The position numbers and the translations under genes were made by a program. Positions 20,069 to 28,160 of a stretch of 64,000 bases of DNA are shown here, piece after piece. Source of the stretch: Algibacillus agarilyticus (GTDB taxonomy: Bacteria > Pseudomonadota > Gammaproteobacteria > Enterobacterales > Alteromonadaceae); NCBI RefSeq assembly GCF_003286125.1, contig NZ_QMED01000009.1, forward strand, positions 62,001 to 126,000. Direction: 5' to 3'. Below the pieces are notes generated by a model that was not told the DNA's origin, made no database searches, and worked only from the letters and a program-made list of their open reading frames with translations. The first letter of the stretch is position 1; each line of letters begins with the position of its first letter.

Positions 20069-21565
20069 TTATGACTTACAGTATTTAGCGATAAAATCGT
20101 TATGCCTAGGAGCAGATTGTGATGATTCAATCATTATTTTGCGAAGGCCATTTAACGTGCGGGTATAATCGATATTTTGTTTATGGGTTACCATACCCGG
20201 TAACTGATCAGGCTTTAGTCCTTGCCCTGCCATCACAGCAAGCCAATTAGTATGCTTAAATAAATTATCGGCTTCAGGTGTTAAATGGCCAGCATGTTTA
20301 TATAGAGCAATTTTGTCAGCTAGCGCTTCAGGTATCTGCATATTTTTGCAATAGTGCCAAAACTCACTATCCTCTCGTGCAGTCGCCTTATAATGCAGAA
20401 TTAAAAAATCTCTCAGTTGCTCATATTCAGAGGCTGTTTCTCGGTTATATTGCTCAGCAAGAAGTGAATAACAATCCGTACTCGGTAAATAAGTAGTAAA
20501 ACGTAAAATAGCACTTTGAATCAAATGTAAACTCGTTGATTCTAAGGGCTCTAAAAAGCCTGCCGACAAACCTACCGCCAAACAGTTTTTATGCCAAAAT
20601 TCATTTCGGCGGCCTGTTGTAAATGATAAATGCTTAGGTTCGCTAATCGCTTTTGTCGGTATGTTTTGTAATAACGTTTCTGTCGCCTCATTAGTCTCCA
20701 TATATTGGCTACTATAAACTAAGCCGTTACCTAAACGGCTTTGCAAAGGAATTTGCCACTGCCACCCCGCTTGGTGAGCGATAGATCGGGTATAAGGTAA
20801 TATTTGGTTTGGTAATTGACTTGGTACTGCGACAGCTTTGTCACATGGCAACCATTTTTGCCAATTTTGGTAGCCAACCCCCATTGTTTTACCCAACAAT
20901 AAGCTATTAAACCCAGTACAGTCGATAAAAAAATCGCCCGCAACTTCATCACCATTACTGAGCTTCACATTTGTAATAAAGCCACTTTCAGGGTGAGTAA
21001 ATACCTCATCTACTTTACCTTCTTGATGTTTAACCCCCAGCTTCAAACTATAATTTTTTAAATAATTAGCATACAAATTAGCGTCAAAATGATAAGCATA
21101 ATCAAAAGTTGACTGTACAGAACGAGCGTCACGAGAAGGGTGAGCAAATTTGTTATTTTTTGCCATATGCCACGCCATTGAATATTCTTCTACGGGTTTA
21201 TTCACTCCGTCTGCTTGATTGCGTAACCAAAAAAAATGAAAAGGGGCATAATCAATTTCTAAACCAAAACGACCAAAGGGATGGAAATAGCGATCTCCTT
21301 TTTTATGCCAGTTCTCAAAATCAATACCTAGCTTAAAAGTACCTTGTGTACTCTTTAAGAAATCACTTTCTTTAATCCCAAGCAAATTATTAAACTGCTT
21401 TATCGGGGGTATTGTGGCTTCACCTACCCCAACCGTTCCAATTTCAGAAGATTCAATGAGTTTTATTTCGCAATCTTTATCCAATTGACGAGCTAAAAAT
21501 GCCGCTGACATCCAACCTGCTGCGCCCCCCCCTACGATCACTATTTTTTTTAATTTTTGCGTCAT
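20069..21565 (-). CDS. Flavin-dependent tryptophan-halogenase-family protein
   Basis: FAD-binding protein of 498 residues of the tryptophan halogenase family (PF04820). It shows the dinucleotide motif VGGGAAGWMSA near residues 11-21, a lysine (K78, in GTFKLGIDFENW) at the place of the catalytic Lys79 of PrnA, the W-x-W-x-I-P motif as WQWQIP near residue 268, and the late signature GFLEPLESTSLHL. Many Alteromonadales, Caulobacterales and Xanthomonadales carry such genes beside TonB receptors for glycans; their true substrate there is mostly unproven. It sits between the receptor (264 bases upstream) and the glycosidase (34 bases downstream), so it is probably made together with the sugar uptake system. 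Confidence 0.9.
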   Translation of the reverse strand: MTQKLKKIVIVGGGAAGWMSAAFLARQLDKDCEIKLIESSEIGTVGVGEATIPPIKQFNNLLGIKESDFLKSTQGTFKLGIDFENWHKKGDRYFHPFGRFGLEIDYAPFHFFWLRNQADGVNKPVEEYSMAWHMAKNNKFAHPSRDARSVQSTFDYAYHFDANLYANYLKNYSLKLGVKHQEGKVDEVFTHPESGFITNVKLSNGDEVAGDFFIDCTGFNSLLLGKTMGVGYQNWQKWLPCDKAVAVPSQLPNQILPYTRSIAHQAGWQWQIPLQSRLGNGLVYSSQYMETNEATETLLQNIPTKAISEPKHLSFTTGRRNEFWHKNCLAVGLSAGFLEPLESTSLHLIQSAILRFTTYLPSTDCYSLLAEQYNRETASEYEQLRDFLILHYKATAREDSEFWHYCKNMQIPEALADKIALYKHAGHLTPEADNLFKHTNWLAVMAGQGLKPDQLPGMVTHKQNIDYTRTLNGLRKIMIESSQSAPRHNDFIAKYCKS

Positions 21566-21740
21566 TGTCTGTCCAAACTATATATTCAAATAAAAAATAA
21601 ATTGCTATCTGTATTTGTCTATCACATAGAAAATGAAATAAAACAATTTAGATGAAAGATAGTTATAAGTATTTGTCATAATTGATATTTTTCAACCGCA
21701 CTTTATAAATACGGTTGAAAAATATAAAAATGAAGCCATA

Positions 21741-21774
21741 AAAAAGCCCCGCCACATAATATGAGACAGGGCTT
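21741..21774 (-). terminator. Intrinsic terminator after the TonB receptor gene
   Basis: Read on -, AAGCCC and GGGCTT close a stem with inner pairs TCAT/ATG and small mismatches, followed by six Ts. It would end or attenuate receptor transcripts before the halogenase and glycosidase genes, giving more receptor mRNA than enzyme mRNA. Confidence 0.8.
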
Positions 21775-21829
21775 GATACTCTAATATTTTATGTACCTTT
21801 AATTATTAGAGTATATATACAACTAAGCG

Positions 21830-24800
21830 TTACATTTTAACATTAACACCAAAGTAGAATTGACGACCAAAATACTGGATCGTACCGGTGTTATATTGCT
21901 CACCAAAGTAAGATACATTGGGCTCATCTGTTAAGTTGTTAATTGATAAAACACCTTGAACTTCATCCGTAATTTGATATGAAGCTTGGTAATCTAAAAT
22001 TAACTCTTCTTTAAAGAATGCCGTTTGTGAATTCCCCACAGCGATTTGGTCACCTAAATAAGAATCACGGTAACGCGCATTAATACGAGTCGAGAAAGTA
22101 TCTTCGTAATCATAAAATAATGCGCCCGTCCAAACACGCTTAGAAAGCCCCGGAAGTGGCGTAGTTCTTTCAACACCACCAATTGAGAGCGAGTTCTCTA
22201 ATTCACTTTGTGTGTAAGAGAAGTTACCACTAAAACCTAAGCCAGATAACGCACCCGGTAAAAAGCTAAAGGTTTGTGTATAGGCAAATTCTAAACCGCG
22301 GATATAACCGCCCTGTCCATTATTGAATTTAGCTTTATAGTCACCAGGTACTAAGTTCTGTAAATCGCCATCTGGATCAATGTACGTTTCAGGCATATCA
22401 ATGCCCGCAGCAACAAAGTCATAATTCTCAGCAGTGAACTCTTGAACAATTGATTCAATATCTTTATAGAAAACAGCGGCTACAAATGCACCTTCAGTTT
22501 CGGTGAAGTAATGTTCATAAGATACATCTATCTGGTTTGCATAAAACGGTTGGAGTAATGGGCTAGACGTCGAGGTTAAATCGGCTTGGTGAAGCTCATC
22601 TCCGTTTGCATCGAACTCATCATTTATTTTTTTGTATGTCCAGCTACCCGATACAGCCATCTCATTCATGTCTGGACGGGCTAATACTTTAGCCGCGGCA
22701 AAACGAATTTGATCATTCTCTGCTACTTGGAAATTCAAGTTAAGTGAAGGAAGCACGTCAGTATAAGTATCACCTTGAGTAACCTGAGCAAACGTACAAG
22801 CAATTTCAGGCATCGTTGTTGGATCATTTTCATCAAATCGACCATCACGAATACAAACCGCATCTTCTTCCGAAGCTGCTAACTGTAAACCGTTGGCTTT
22901 TTGTTCTGAACGAACAACTCGCACACCAAAGTTACCGGTTACCGGCATATCCATAAATTCAGCGTTAATATTTGCTTGAACATAGGCGGCGAAGGTTTCT
23001 TCTTGTACCGAGTTAGACTCTTGTACAAGCGTCCAGCTATGGCGCCAATCAAAAATAGCCGTTGTGTCTTCACCTTGTAACCAAGTTTTCTCGATATAAG
23101 CGTTATCAATGGCTAAGAAAGATGGGTATCGAGAAAATTCGCCACCTAAATTAACCACCTCATATTCGCCGTCAGACAGTTTATAAGGCTTATACATTTC
23201 AACTGGAACAGGGTTTTCAGGATCAGTTAAGTCCCATTCAGCGACATAGCGACCATTACGCTGCAGTTTTTCATCTTGTTGACCATAACGATAAACATTT
23301 TTGTATTTGTCGTAACTGCGCTCAGCCCAACGAACACCGGTTTCAATCGCTGAAATGTATTCATTGTCTATATCAAATTTAACATCAACTTTGACGTTAT
23401 TCGCTTCATTTGATTCATACGTTGGGTATTTTTCTAAGTTCCCCACCATTGAACGATTTGGATCTGACAATGCTTTAGCCATATTAGGGTTTAGGCTAAT
23501 TGAAGGCAGCTCTAAACCATTTAGCTCATAGTTAATAACAAAATCATCGGTGGCAATCGGTAAATCAGCATTTGCATCATCAAATACAACCAAGCGAACA
23601 ACTTCATCTTTTAATAATGATTCACCAGATGAATGTGACGCATCAAATTTAACCACATAACTGTCTTGCGTCCATTCAGCATTAAAACCAAGTGATAAAA
23701 TTTCACTGTCTAATGTTGCATCATCTGACTGAGTTTGTATGGTTAATGGCGTTCTTGAGCCTTCATACGGCGCATTAATGGCGGTTCCTGATTGGTCGCG
23801 GTAGTAACTACCACCCACAATAGCGTTATTTACAATAACAGGGTTTTCAAAGGCAATATTACCATTAAGCATCGCATTTAAACCATTAACGCGGAAACCA
23901 CGGTCATATGACTCTGAATCAAATTTTGAATAAAAAGCATCCGCTTTTAATTTTAGATTATCTGATGGTAACCAGGTAACCGTACCTAAGTAACCGTTAC
24001 GGACTTCTTCACCGCCACGCGCCATCAGCTCAAAGCCCGTTGGCACGTATAAATAATCACAATGTTCAACAGTTTCATCAATTTCGTCAGGTCTACATTC
24101 ACCCGCAACCCCATCATAAGGAACACGTTCAAAATCAGGGTTGTAGTTTACAAACTGAGTCGAAATTTTAGGTTGGACTAAGCGTGCATAACCAAGCCCA
24201 ACACCTAGCGTTTCATCTAGAAATTTACCTTGGTAAGAGATACTAAAACGATTACCAAATGCATTTGCATCAGGATGGTCTTCCGCTGAATCGTTAAAAC
24301 TTAAACGCCCCTGGAAATTAACAGAATGATCTTTTTCACTATTAAGAGGATTTATCGTATCAAGGTTAATACTACCCGCAACCCCACCTTCAACAAGTGA
24401 CGCTTTTTGTGATTTGTATACCTGGGCAGAACTAATTAATTCGGCAGGATACTGGTCAAATTGGACTGAACGACCGCCTTGGTCCGTTACAATTTCACGA
24501 CCATTTAAGGTAGCAAATACGAAATCACCTGATAAACCACGAATATTTAATTCACTTGATTGACCGCCTTGACGTACAGACGTCACACCCGGTAAGCGCG
24601 ATAATGCATCAGCTATAGAGACATCAGGTAAACCACCAATGTCATCAGCAGATACAGCTTCAACAACCGTATCAGAGAAACGCTTTGTATTGATAGACTC
24701 AATCAAACTACGACGGAAACCGCGCACTTCAATTACTTCTGTACTTTCGTCAGCAGTTGCAGTGTTTTCTTCTGCATCAGCAGCGTGAGCTAATAGTGGT

Positions 24801-24868
24801 AATGCTGAAACCTGCACTCCACCTAGCAATAGCGCTATCGAAAGCGCACTTGGCTTGAACTGTTTCAT
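21830..24868 (-). CDS. TonB-dependent outer-membrane receptor, probable glycan transporter
   Basis: Outer-membrane active transporter of 1012 residues, of the long TonB-Xanth-Caul type found in polysaccharide degraders. It has a signal peptide (cleavage near AHA, residues 27-29), a TonB box around EVIEVRG (residues 44-50), a plug domain with IADALSRLPGVTSVR and SELNIRGLSGDFVFATLNG, and a 22-strand barrel ending in the aromatic C-terminus YFGRQFYFGVNVKM. A ribosome site GAGGAAG lies just before the ATG. It diverges from the glycan-binding lipoprotein gene across a 539-base region with LacI-type palindromes. Maltodextrin or a related alpha-glucan is the likely cargo, inferred from the neighbours. 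Confidence 0.92.
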   Translation of the reverse strand: MKQFKPSALSIALLLGGVQVSALPLLAHAADAEENTATADESTEVIEVRGFRRSLIESINTKRFSDTVVEAVSADDIGGLPDVSIADALSRLPGVTSVRQGGQSSELNIRGLSGDFVFATLNGREIVTDQGGRSVQFDQYPAELISSAQVYKSQKASLVEGGVAGSINLDTINPLNSEKDHSVNFQGRLSFNDSAEDHPDANAFGNRFSISYQGKFLDETLGVGLGYARLVQPKISTQFVNYNPDFERVPYDGVAGECRPDEIDETVEHCDYLYVPTGFELMARGGEEVRNGYLGTVTWLPSDNLKLKADAFYSKFDSESYDRGFRVNGLNAMLNGNIAFENPVIVNNAIVGGSYYRDQSGTAINAPYEGSRTPLTIQTQSDDATLDSEILSLGFNAEWTQDSYVVKFDASHSSGESLLKDEVVRLVVFDDANADLPIATDDFVINYELNGLELPSISLNPNMAKALSDPNRSMVGNLEKYPTYESNEANNVKVDVKFDIDNEYISAIETGVRWAERSYDKYKNVYRYGQQDEKLQRNGRYVAEWDLTDPENPVPVEMYKPYKLSDGEYEVVNLGGEFSRYPSFLAIDNAYIEKTWLQGEDTTAIFDWRHSWTLVQESNSVQEETFAAYVQANINAEFMDMPVTGNFGVRVVRSEQKANGLQLAASEEDAVCIRDGRFDENDPTTMPEIACTFAQVTQGDTYTDVLPSLNLNFQVAENDQIRFAAAKVLARPDMNEMAVSGSWTYKKINDEFDANGDELHQADLTSTSSPLLQPFYANQIDVSYEHYFTETEGAFVAAVFYKDIESIVQEFTAENYDFVAAGIDMPETYIDPDGDLQNLVPGDYKAKFNNGQGGYIRGLEFAYTQTFSFLPGALSGLGFSGNFSYTQSELENSLSIGGVERTTPLPGLSKRVWTGALFYDYEDTFSTRINARYRDSYLGDQIAVGNSQTAFFKEELILDYQASYQITDEVQGVLSINNLTDEPNVSYFGEQYNTGTIQYFGRQFYFGVNVKM

Positions 24869-25005
24869 GTATCTTCCTCAAACAATTTAGTTTGTTTTAG
24901 TTTTTTGAACGTACAACAACATAAATGTTCGAAATACAAAATTATGGGTAGTTAATGTTTGGCAACGAGCTAAATATTAGTGCAAGACAAAAATTAAACA
25001 AGTCA

Positions 25006-25021
25006 ACGCATACGTATTCAT
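25006..25021. promoter_or_regulatory. LacI-type operator, site 1
   Basis: ACGCATACGTATTCAT shares the inner core GNATACGTATTC with the perfect palindrome at 25117 and has the central CG typical of LacI-family operators. It lies nearer the receptor gene. Confidence 0.5.
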
Positions 25022-25080
25022 AACAATTCATTTACATTCCATCTAAGCACCTGATTTTACTATTGAGTCTCATCAAAACG

Positions 25081-25110
25081 ATGCATACAGGTATGCATAC
25101 AGGTATGCAT
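25081..25110. promoter_or_regulatory. Overlapping palindromic repeats ATGCATAC-AG-GTATGCAT
   Basis: Two overlapping copies of the 18-base sequence ATGCATACAGGTATGCAT, sharing ATGCAT, give two and a half direct repeats of ATGCATACAGGT. The half-sites resemble those of the 16-base palindromes on either side but have AG between the halves. Confidence 0.45.
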
Positions 25111-25116
25111 AAAGTT

Positions 25117-25132
25117 ATGAATACGTATTCAT
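25117..25132. promoter_or_regulatory. LacI-type operator, site 2
   Basis: ATGAATACGTATTCAT is a perfect 16-base palindrome with central CG, as expected for a LacI/MalR-type repressor. Its centre is 111 bases from that of site 1. The cognate regulator is not in the window. Confidence 0.6.
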
Positions 25133-25407
25133 GGTAATTTAAGCGTATTAAATGTAGCAAAATTGCAAACATGTTGTTTAAATTAGAGGTGTTAGATAGT
25201 GTACACACAGCATTATCAAAATTCGAAATCTAAAATTTGGTAGGTAGTTAGCCTGTTTCTTCATTTGGCAATGGCGCTTCACTCTTAGAGAGTAAGCAAA
25301 GAAATAGGGAGTAAATCAAAGGGGAGCATTCACACATACTCTATATAGTAGGTAGTGTTAGTAATGCGACTTATACCAGTCACTAGATTTAATGGAGTTA
25401 CGAACCC

Positions 25408-28047
25408 ATGAATTTTAAATTAAAGCCGCTTTCGCTTGTTGCGTTAGCTACCACTGCAACCTTAGCGGGCTGTGGTTCTGAAACTTTACCGCCAAAACAA
25501 ACTAGCGATGAACTAGGTTTGTGGTGTCCTAACCCACAAACAGTTGAAATCGTTAATCAAGATTTTTATGCATTAACTGCGACCGAGAATAATGCCTTAC
25601 AAACAGCTTATGCTACTTATCAATCAGGTGGCGGCAATAACGACTTTGAAACATGGTTAGAATCAACTGACATGTTCCCCATTCTTGGTTTAACCTTAGC
25701 CGAGAAAGCAATTCAGGCAGATAAGAAAAGAGAAGCAAAAGCAGATCTAATAAGCCGCGGCCAAGACGCAATTTTTGGTGAAAATTTCTCAAGCTGGTTT
25801 GATAGCTGGTTTGATAACTTAACGATTGCTAGCTATATGGGGACCTCAGAACGCTTGAATAAAGCAGGCCTAGCAACGCCAGCAATGGACAATCAAGAAA
25901 TTTGTTACACACCACCCACAACCTGTTCAAATTATCAAATCGAAGATGAGACAGGTAATTTTGCGTGTGTGATCCCTGAAATAAATCCATTAGCAGAAGA
26001 GCAACCTGATCCCGTATATATTGGTAATGATTCAGAAGCGGTTATTTATTACCGTAATAAAGATCATGTTACCGGCGGCGATAATGTCGACCTTTATAAA
26101 GATTGGACTATCCATGCTTGGAATGAGGGTAACTGTAAGCCTTCTTATCAAAGCGAAACAGCATGGGGCACAGGCCAAGTAGCTGCGGGTATAGATGATA
26201 ATTATGGTGCTTACTGGGTCATGCCTTTAATACCAGACCATGATAAATGCGGAAACTTAATTGTTTATAACAAAACAATTGGCGATCCGTCTAAATTTAC
26301 AGGCAGTGTTGATGGGGCTATCCCACTTGGCGATTCTGGCAACTTGGTTTATCACAATGTAAATAAAACGGCTTTCTGGCAAGATGGTTTCGCATCAAAC
26401 AACTTTGATGGCGAACTTTTAGCTAACCAACATCCATACTTGGGTGCGGCCGCAGGCGGTTCTATATTATGTGCTTGGGGCACCGAACCTAACGAGGCGG
26501 GCGATGCATGTATAGGCGTTGATTTACAAGACTCTTGCCCTGCTGGCACAATAGCGGTTGGTGAAGGTACAATTGATGTGAGCTCAAAATGTGTAACTCT
26601 ATACACACCTTCTGCTGATACTCCACTGCATTTACGTGGTGGATATAATGATGTATTCAATTTAGACAATTCTACGACCGCCTTTGAATATAAACAAATG
26701 GGTGATACATCAATCTATCGCTTAAATTTTGCTTATGGTGCTCACCCAGCCGGTGCTGAAATTGACACAGCAACGAATACAGTAAATCATGAATTCCAAA
26801 TTGCTGATACAGAAATGACTGAAGCAACTACATTTGGTGGTATAGCCGATCAAGACCCACTTGCATTAGTGACACCATTCTCACTTACTGTAGGTGCAGA
26901 TGTTGCTACTCACATGGCGCTTGCCATGACCGAAAATACCATTTACCAATTTGTGATGGACGCATCAGATCCAGCAGCTAATTCACTTGTGGTAAACACA
27001 GTACCTGTTGCGGCGTTCCCTGTGTTAACTGTTGGTGATGCAGATGTTGAGTTTGAATATATCGGTAATGACCGTTATAAAGCACAATTAACATTAACGA
27101 CCAGTACGGTTAATGTTGCGATTGCAGATGTTAAGGCACAATATACTTTAGCTACTGCAACCGACACTGATTTAGTAGCAGGCGTAGCTGTTGATACGGT
27201 TGTTGGTGGTTCAGGTAATATATCATTCACACCAGCTGTTGAAGGTGTTTATGACTTTATTATTGATTATTCAGAACCAGCAACTGAAGTAAGTTCAGCC
27301 GCTGTAACTAACCCAACATTAAAAGTTGTACAGGCTGCACCGCTAGGCGTTGATCCTGTATTCATCCGAGGCACGATGACTGGTTGGGGTGATCCAGCTC
27401 CTGACGAAGACGAAATTGTTTGGGATGCAGAAACGCGTACTTATTCTGTTATATATGGTTTAGAAGCGAACGGCACTCATAACTTTAAGTTTGCAAATCA
27501 AGCTTGGGGTGGCCCAGTAGATAAAGGTGGCGACGCGTTTACGGCTGGTGCAGAATCAATTCCATTAACTAATGTTGGTCCAGATGCAGCCGGTAACATC
27601 AGCGTTACACCTACAACATCAACTGCATATCAATTCTCAATTGATTATAACGGCAGTGAGGGCGTGTTATCAGTTAAAGAAGTGCCTATCTATATTCGTG
27701 GTGGTATTTACGGTACAGGCGATTGGGCAGCGGATGAAACAATGCGCTTGAACTTTGTGGCGACTGATGACCAAAATCCAACTGAAGCGGGTCATACATT
27801 CACAAGTACGCTTACAACAACAGGGCCAGGCTTCTTCAAGATAGCTGATGCTGATTGGGGTGGTGCATTTGGAGTGAACTATGGTATTGCAGCTGATTCA
27901 GATAATAACTTGATTACATTAGGCGAGCCTAAACAGTTATCAGGTGGCAGTGACAGTACTGATATTAGCTTCCAAGAACCAGCTGGTGATTACATATTCT
28001 CGTTTAATGATGTAACGAAAGTATTAACGGTTACTACAGCCCAGTAA
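25408..28047 (+). CDS. Multidomain alpha-glucan-binding lipoprotein (CBM41/SusF-like)
   Basis: Predicted surface or periplasmic lipoprotein of 879 residues with lipobox LAGC (Cys22). Residues about 212-345 (VIYYRNKDHV, YKDWTIHAWNEGNC, YGAYWVMPL) resemble a pullulanase-associated CBM41-type module. Three later modules start with a similar strand-turn motif: LHLRGGYNDVF near 408, VFIRGTMTGWG near 651 and IYIRGGIYGTG near 762. Each continues with an aromatic stretch such as NFKFANQAWGG or FFKIADADWGG, as in starch-binding SusE/SusF-like proteins. No catalytic domain is visible. It probably captures maltodextrins for the divergently encoded TonB receptor, with which it shares the operator region. 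Confidence 0.75.
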   Translation: MNFKLKPLSLVALATTATLAGCGSETLPPKQTSDELGLWCPNPQTVEIVNQDFYALTATENNALQTAYATYQSGGGNNDFETWLESTDMFPILGLTLAEKAIQADKKREAKADLISRGQDAIFGENFSSWFDSWFDNLTIASYMGTSERLNKAGLATPAMDNQEICYTPPTTCSNYQIEDETGNFACVIPEINPLAEEQPDPVYIGNDSEAVIYYRNKDHVTGGDNVDLYKDWTIHAWNEGNCKPSYQSETAWGTGQVAAGIDDNYGAYWVMPLIPDHDKCGNLIVYNKTIGDPSKFTGSVDGAIPLGDSGNLVYHNVNKTAFWQDGFASNNFDGELLANQHPYLGAAAGGSILCAWGTEPNEAGDACIGVDLQDSCPAGTIAVGEGTIDVSSKCVTLYTPSADTPLHLRGGYNDVFNLDNSTTAFEYKQMGDTSIYRLNFAYGAHPAGAEIDTATNTVNHEFQIADTEMTEATTFGGIADQDPLALVTPFSLTVGADVATHMALAMTENTIYQFVMDASDPAANSLVVNTVPVAAFPVLTVGDADVEFEYIGNDRYKAQLTLTTSTVNVAIADVKAQYTLATATDTDLVAGVAVDTVVGGSGNISFTPAVEGVYDFIIDYSEPATEVSSAAVTNPTLKVVQAAPLGVDPVFIRGTMTGWGDPAPDEDEIVWDAETRTYSVIYGLEANGTHNFKFANQAWGGPVDKGGDAFTAGAESIPLTNVGPDAAGNISVTPTTSTAYQFSIDYNGSEGVLSVKEVPIYIRGGIYGTGDWAADETMRLNFVATDDQNPTEAGHTFTSTLTTTGPGFFKIADADWGGAFGVNYGIAADSDNNLITLGEPKQLSGGSDSTDISFQEPAGDYIFSFNDVTKVLTVTTAQ

Positions 28048-28080
28048 GTAAAATAATAGCTTAATTGAGATAAGAACTAT

Positions 28081-28111
28081 AAACCTCGCATTAATTATGC
28101 GAGGTTTTTTT
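28081..28111 (+). terminator. Intrinsic terminator of the glycan-binding lipoprotein gene
   Basis: An 11-bp stem AAACCTCGCAT/ATGCGAGGTTT with a five-base loop is followed by a T run. It separates the glycan locus from the next gene. Confidence 0.9.
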
Positions 28112-28160
28112 GTAAAAAAATAAACCCCTTATTATAAAGGAAAAATAAAAAGGAATAATC

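Larger units (their letters stand above)
24869..25407. promoter_or_regulatory. Divergent promoter region of the glycan locus
   Basis: A gene-free 539-base region between the TonB receptor (-) and the lipoprotein (+). It holds palindromes and half-site repeats between 25006 and 25132, described separately. The part from 25133 to 25407 shows no further palindrome that I can support and ends with the lipoprotein ribosome site (TGGAG). Confidence 0.65.

Noticed and set aside
25081-25110. Tandem ATGCATACAGGT repeats as a CRISPR-like or VNTR locus
   Set aside because: There are only two and a half units and no spacers, and the half-sites match the adjacent palindromes, so operator sites explain them better.
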